A DNA stretch of 8,739 nt from Ascidiaceihabitans sp. (GTDB lineage Bacteria > Pseudomonadota > Alphaproteobacteria > Rhodobacterales > Rhodobacteraceae). Below the pieces are notes generated by a model. It worked only from the letters and a program-made list of their open reading frames with translations, did no database searches and was not told the origin of the DNA. Below are positions 5,865 to 8,739 of the stretch, piece after piece. Position numbers and translations under genes: made by a program. Location of the stretch: contig JALZUL010000259.1 of the NCBI GenBank assembly GCA_023301665.1, positions 1 through 8,739 of the forward strand, in the 5' to 3' direction. Position 1 is the first letter of the stretch. Every line of letters starts with the position of its first letter.

Positions 5865-7085
5865 TTAGGCAAACAGATCATGTGCCAATTCAAGCGCATC
5901 GATCCAAACGTCCACCTCATCCGTGGTGTTGTACATCGCAAAGGATGCGCGGCATGTGGCGTTTAGGCCAAGGTGCTCCATCAAAGGACCGGTGCAATGC
6001 TGCCCTGCCCGCACCGCGACGCCCTTTTTGTCTAAGATCGTTGAAATGTCATGCGCGTGTGCGGCGCCGTCCATGGTAAAGCTAAAGATCGCGCCCTTAT
6101 CGGCTGTTGTCCCTTGGACTTGGATCCAATTGAGCCCTGCAAGCTTAGACACCGCATAATCGCGCAGGCTGTCTTCATGGGCAGAGATTGCCTCCATCCC
6201 GTGATCCATCATGTAATCGATCGCTGTGCCTAGGCCGATCATTTGTACGATACCGGGGGTTCCGGCCTCAAACTTCATCGGAGCATCGTTGTAGATCACA
6301 CCATCTTTGGACACTTCACGGATCATATCACCGCCACCCAAGAACGGTTGCATTTCGGCCATGCGTTCGGGTTTGATGTAGATCGCGCCAGACCCTGACG
6401 GGCCGTAAAGTTTGTGACCCGTGATTGCGAAAAAGTCGGCGTCGATGTCTTGGACATCTACCGGCATGTGCACGGCGGATTGTGATCCATCGACCAGTAC
6501 AGCTACGCCCTTTTCATGTGCCCCTTTGCAGATGGCTTTCACATCCACTTTGGTGCCAAGAACGTTCGACATCTGCGTTACCGCGATGAGTTTGGTTTTG
6601 GGTGTGATTGCATCAAGCACCGCTTGTGGATCCAACGCGCCTGTTGCATCCACATCGACCCATTTCAAAACCACACCTTGGCGTTCGCGCAAGAAATGCC
6701 ATGGCACGATATTGGCATGGTGTTCCATCACACTTAGGATGATTTCGTCACCCGCTTTCAGGTTCGGCATCGCCCAACCGTAGGCGACCATATTGATCCC
6801 CTCAGTCGTGCCCGAGTTGAACACGATATCATTTTCAGAACCCGCATTCAGGAATTTCGCGATCTTGCCCCGCACAGCCTCGTAATTATCCGTCGCAAGG
6901 TTTGACAGGTAATGCAAACCACGGTGGACGTTTGCATACTCGTGCCCATAGGCACGTGTGATGCTATCGATTACCACCTGTGGCTTTTGCGCAGACGCAC
7001 CGTTGTCTAGGTAAACCAATGGTTTGCCGTTTACTTCGCGTGACAGAATTGGAAAATCTGCCCGTACTTTTGCGACATCATACAT
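5865..7085 (-). CDS. sufS: Cysteine desulfurase SufS (type II, class V aminotransferase fold)
   Basis: SufS is a cytosolic PLP enzyme that takes sulfur from L-cysteine as an enzyme persulfide and passes it on for Fe-S cluster assembly on the SufBCD scaffold. The 406-residue length is typical. Active-site residues are all visible: EHHANIVPW with H123 stacking on PLP, D199 and Q202 in VDGSQS, the PLP lysine K225 in ITGHKLYGPSGSG, the catalytic cysteine C364 in RAGQHCTGPL and R379 in ATCRAS. The numbering closely follows E. coli SufS. The N-terminal pattern VRADFPILSREVNGKPLVYLDNGASAQKPQ is family-typical. I chose ATG 7085 over 7109 because homologues start at about MYDV. The start overlaps the preceding gene's stop by eight bases, so it is the last gene of a coupled operon. 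No sufA or sufE gene follows before the tRNA. Confidence 0.97.
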   Translation of the reverse strand: MYDVAKVRADFPILSREVNGKPLVYLDNGASAQKPQVVIDSITRAYGHEYANVHRGLHYLSNLATDNYEAVRGKIAKFLNAGSENDIVFNSGTTEGINMVAYGWAMPNLKAGDEIILSVMEHHANIVPWHFLRERQGVVLKWVDVDATGALDPQAVLDAITPKTKLIAVTQMSNVLGTKVDVKAICKGAHEKGVAVLVDGSQSAVHMPVDVQDIDADFFAITGHKLYGPSGSGAIYIKPERMAEMQPFLGGGDMIREVSKDGVIYNDAPMKFEAGTPGIVQMIGLGTAIDYMMDHGMEAISAHEDSLRDYAVSKLAGLNWIQVQGTTADKGAIFSFTMDGAAHAHDISTILDKKGVAVRAGQHCTGPLMEHLGLNATCRASFAMYNTTDEVDVWIDALELAHDLFA

Positions 7086-7698
7086 GTCCGTCAATTCCCA
7101 TATTGGCAAGACCAGTGATAGTCAGGATAAAGCTTAGGCCAAGAATGATACCAACCATTGCAGTCAGTAAAACGCCAACGGTTTTAAAGACTGATCCGAG
7201 TTCAGCGGCCTCATTTACGAAATGAACCAAGATCCAGATACTCAAGACGCTCACAGTGAGGCCAAATATACTTGCAAGTGGTGGCGCTGCTAAAAGAAGG
7301 ATCAGTAAAACCACCTGAGCGATCAAACGCATGCATTGCAACCACACCAACACGGATAGCATATTTTCCAAGCTGCCCTGTCCGCCGATCGCAGAGCCGA
7401 TCCAATGCAGCACATGGACCATGATCACCAGCGCGCCGGCCAGAATGATAAAGGCAAACAAAGGGCTGAATACAAAGTTAGGCATTACGATAGGCATCTG
7501 TTCGATCTGTTCCGGTGTCGGACCCGTCAGAACATTAGAAACCCAGACCAAAACAGCGTTTGCGATACTGATCAGAACCAAAAAGGACCATAAAATATCC
7601 CGACGAAAGCCTGCAGCAATAATCTGCTGTGCAGCCTCTTTTGGATTGCGCAGACTTAGAATGGTAAGTGCGCTCAGCACCGGAGTTGTCAGGTTCAT
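7078..7698 (-). CDS. YIP1-like multi-span membrane protein within the suf operon
   Basis: This 206-residue integral membrane protein shows about five hydrophobic segments, near residues 34-55, 76-98, 112-137, 142-160 and 172-197. A short amphipathic N-terminus precedes them (ALTILSLRNPKEAAQQIIAAG), where the LRNPKEA pattern is common in bacterial YIP1-family proteins. The family assignment is from general resemblance and context, not from a search. Bacterial YIP1 proteins have no established biochemical role that I know of. The ATG overlaps the upstream stop as ATGA, and its own stop overlaps the sufS start, so it is translated as part of the suf operon. It has no cysteine pairs or other metal-binding motif; the single Cys is C122. 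A role in iron, sulfur or membrane-associated cluster assembly would be speculation. Confidence 0.8.
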   Translation of the reverse strand: MNLTTPVLSALTILSLRNPKEAAQQIIAAGFRRDILWSFLVLISIANAVLVWVSNVLTGPTPEQIEQMPIVMPNFVFSPLFAFIILAGALVIMVHVLHWIGSAIGGQGSLENMLSVLVWLQCMRLIAQVVLLILLLAAPPLASIFGLTVSVLSIWILVHFVNEAAELGSVFKTVGVLLTAMVGIILGLSFILTITGLANMGIDGHV

Positions 7699-8183
7699 TC
7701 CCCGACCCCCTCAGCTGCGCGCAGACCTGCGATCCAAAACCATAGCACATTTGCCAACCAGATCAGGCCAACAAGCTGAAGGCCAGCCCCCGGTCCGATA
7801 AAGGCGGCGATCAAGCCAAGCAACAAAATTACAGGACTGCTGGCAAGTAGCGCCCAGAACAAACTAAGGCGAATGCCATAGCCTGTGAGCGGACGACCCG
7901 CCAAACGGGCCAACCCAGTCACAAGTGCAGCAAACGCATAAAGCAACAGTGGCACCAAGAAGATCCACAAGAACGCGCTCCAATACATCCGCGCCATCAA
8001 CGGCACGTCTGGATTGAAATGCGCCTCGCGCGATTGGTACGGGGCTTGGGCGATAAAGATGACGATGCACGCAAAGATCAGGATGTTGAGCGCGAAACCC
8101 TCGCGCCGTCCCTGCTCTAGCAGCCGTGTCACCACGCGCCCAGGCCCACGATAGCTCGCCTTGATGTCGGTTGTGACTGACAT
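7695..8183 (-). CDS. Small multi-span membrane protein (possible second YIP1-like protein) in the suf operon
   Basis: This 162-residue protein has a basic N-terminal tail of about 30 residues (YRGPGRVVTRLLEQGRREGF). Four hydrophobic segments follow, near 31-48, 68-92, 105-129 and 133-155, ending in a short acidic C-terminus. The order, basic helix then membrane bundle, resembles its downstream neighbour and suggests a diverged paralogue or a partner subunit, but I cannot confirm homology by eye. I chose ATG 8183 because it overlaps the sufD stop by one base (TGATG) and gives the expected N-terminus; ATG 8207 would add eight residues inside sufD. No catalytic or metal-binding motif is evident, and there is only one cysteine (C39). 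Confidence 0.78.
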   Translation of the reverse strand: MSVTTDIKASYRGPGRVVTRLLEQGRREGFALNILIFACIVIFIAQAPYQSREAHFNPDVPLMARMYWSAFLWIFLVPLLLYAFAALVTGLARLAGRPLTGYGIRLSLFWALLASSPVILLLGLIAAFIGPGAGLQLVGLIWLANVLWFWIAGLRAAEGVGE

Positions 8184-8739
8184 CAGCTGCGGCGCCGTTC
8201 CAACCACGCAGTCATGCGGTCGTTGATTTCGTCGCGCAATGCTTCGTCTTCAATTTCCTCAACCGCTTCAGACAAGAAAGACAGCGTCAACAAATCGGTC
8301 GCAACGGCTTTGGACACACCACGTGATTGAAGATAAAACAACGCCGTCTCATCAATCGCCCCAGTGGTCGAACCGTGTGAACAAATCACATCATCAGCGT
8401 AAATCTCAAGCTCAGGTTTGGCCAAGAACTGGCTGTCCCCATCCAGCAGCAAAGATTGGCTGATTTGATAACCATCCGTCTTTTGTGCGCCTTCTTTGAC
8501 CAAGATTTTACCTTGGAACACGCCCGTCGCCCCGTTGCGCAGCACCTTTTTGAAAACCTGACGGCTCTCACAGTTTACCGCGTCATGGGTGATGAACACT
8601 GTATCATCGTGATGAAAATCGCCGTCGCCCATGCAGGCACCGCCAACAGTGGCGTTTGCGTCGTCACCAGTCAATTCGATCACACATTCATTGCGCGTCA
8701 TCACACCGTTTGCTGTCAGAGTGAAAGACTTGAATGTCG
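8183..8739 (-). CDS. sufD: Fe-S cluster assembly scaffold protein SufD, C-terminal part; 5' end lies beyond the window
   Basis: SufD joins SufB and the ATPase SufC in the SufBC2D scaffold on which Fe-S clusters are built in the cytosol. The visible 184 residues are the right-handed beta-helix end plus the C-terminal helical domain. Recognisable parts are GDGDFHHDDTVFITHDAVNC, then SRQVFKKVLRNGATGVFQGK, then KTDGYQISQSLLL, then PELEIYADDVICSHGSTTGA with the conserved histidine of the HG motif, and finally the SufC-contacting helices (ALFYLQSRGVSKAVATDLLT, SFLSEAVEEIEDE). The frame is open to the right edge, so the internal GTG/ATG near 8704 is not the start. The downstream membrane-protein gene overlaps its stop by one base. 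Confidence 0.96.
   Translation of the reverse strand, partial: TFKSFTLTANGVMTRNECVIELTGDDANATVGGACMGDGDFHHDDTVFITHDAVNCESRQVFKKVLRNGATGVFQGKILVKEGAQKTDGYQISQSLLLDGDSQFLAKPELEIYADDVICSHGSTTGAIDETALFYLQSRGVSKAVATDLLTLSFLSEAVEEIEDEALRDEINDRMTAWLERRRS

Noticed and set aside
6421..6783. A 120-residue plus-strand frame, with several others antisense to sufS
   Set aside because: The minus-strand frame is an unmistakable complete SufS with all active-site residues, and the antisense frames show no family resemblance.
8386..8704. A start of the sufD-frame gene at 8704 and a second 61-residue frame inside it
   Set aside because: The SufD frame continues upstream with family-like sequence (TFKSFTLTANGV) to the window edge, so 8704 is internal. 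The other frame is a shadow.
1..8739. CRISPR arrays, insertion sequences, phage or toxin-antitoxin genes
   Set aside because: No regularly spaced repeats, transposase-like frames or paired terminal inverted repeats were seen. The gene content is core chromosomal.

Overview
The window is about 8.7 kb of ordinary-looking chromosomal DNA. It most probably comes from an alphaproteobacterium of the Rhodobacterales (Roseobacter-type). That assignment rests on three things: the style of the protein sequences; a suf operon with small YIP1-like membrane proteins between sufD and sufS; and a DUF6880 protein and a DUF882 (MepK-like) protein of the kind common in that order. No species can be named from the sequence alone. 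I saw no insertion sequence, integrase, phage gene or CRISPR array.

Layout. (1) Positions 1-1047, minus strand: the N-terminal part of a murein L,D-transpeptidase (LdtD/YcbB type), running off the left edge. (2) Positions 1048-1320: a gene-free divergent promoter region rich in short dyad symmetries. (3) Positions 1321-1947, plus strand: a Tat-exported DUF882/MepK-type peptidoglycan peptidase, closed by a clear intrinsic terminator at 1979-2000. (4) Positions 2074-3504, plus strand: a DUF6880 protein of unknown function. (5) Positions 3618-4193, minus strand: an exported YceI-family protein. It lies divergent, across 89 bp, from (6) an ECF sigma factor (4283-4813) and its membrane-anchored anti-sigma factor (4813-5574), which overlap by one base. 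(7) Positions 5575-5864: a non-coding stretch with an extended hairpin, a tRNA-Arg(CCG) on the minus strand and its likely promoter. (8) Positions 5865-8739, minus strand: the distal end of a suf operon in the order sufD (C-terminal part), two small multi-membrane-span proteins, then sufS. Stop and start codons overlap at all three junctions.

How the genes work together. The two genes at the left form a cell-wall pair: the transpeptidase makes 3-3 peptidoglycan cross-links, and the DUF882/MepK family in E. coli cleaves them. The sigma/anti-sigma pair looks like an envelope-sensing module. Its anti-sigma lacks the zinc motif of the ChrR type, and the divergent yceI gene is an obvious candidate target. 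The suf genes encode Fe-S cluster assembly: SufS mobilises sulfur from cysteine and SufD is a scaffold subunit. The two intervening membrane proteins have no known role in that pathway and are the most interesting unexplained genes here, together with the DUF6880 protein.
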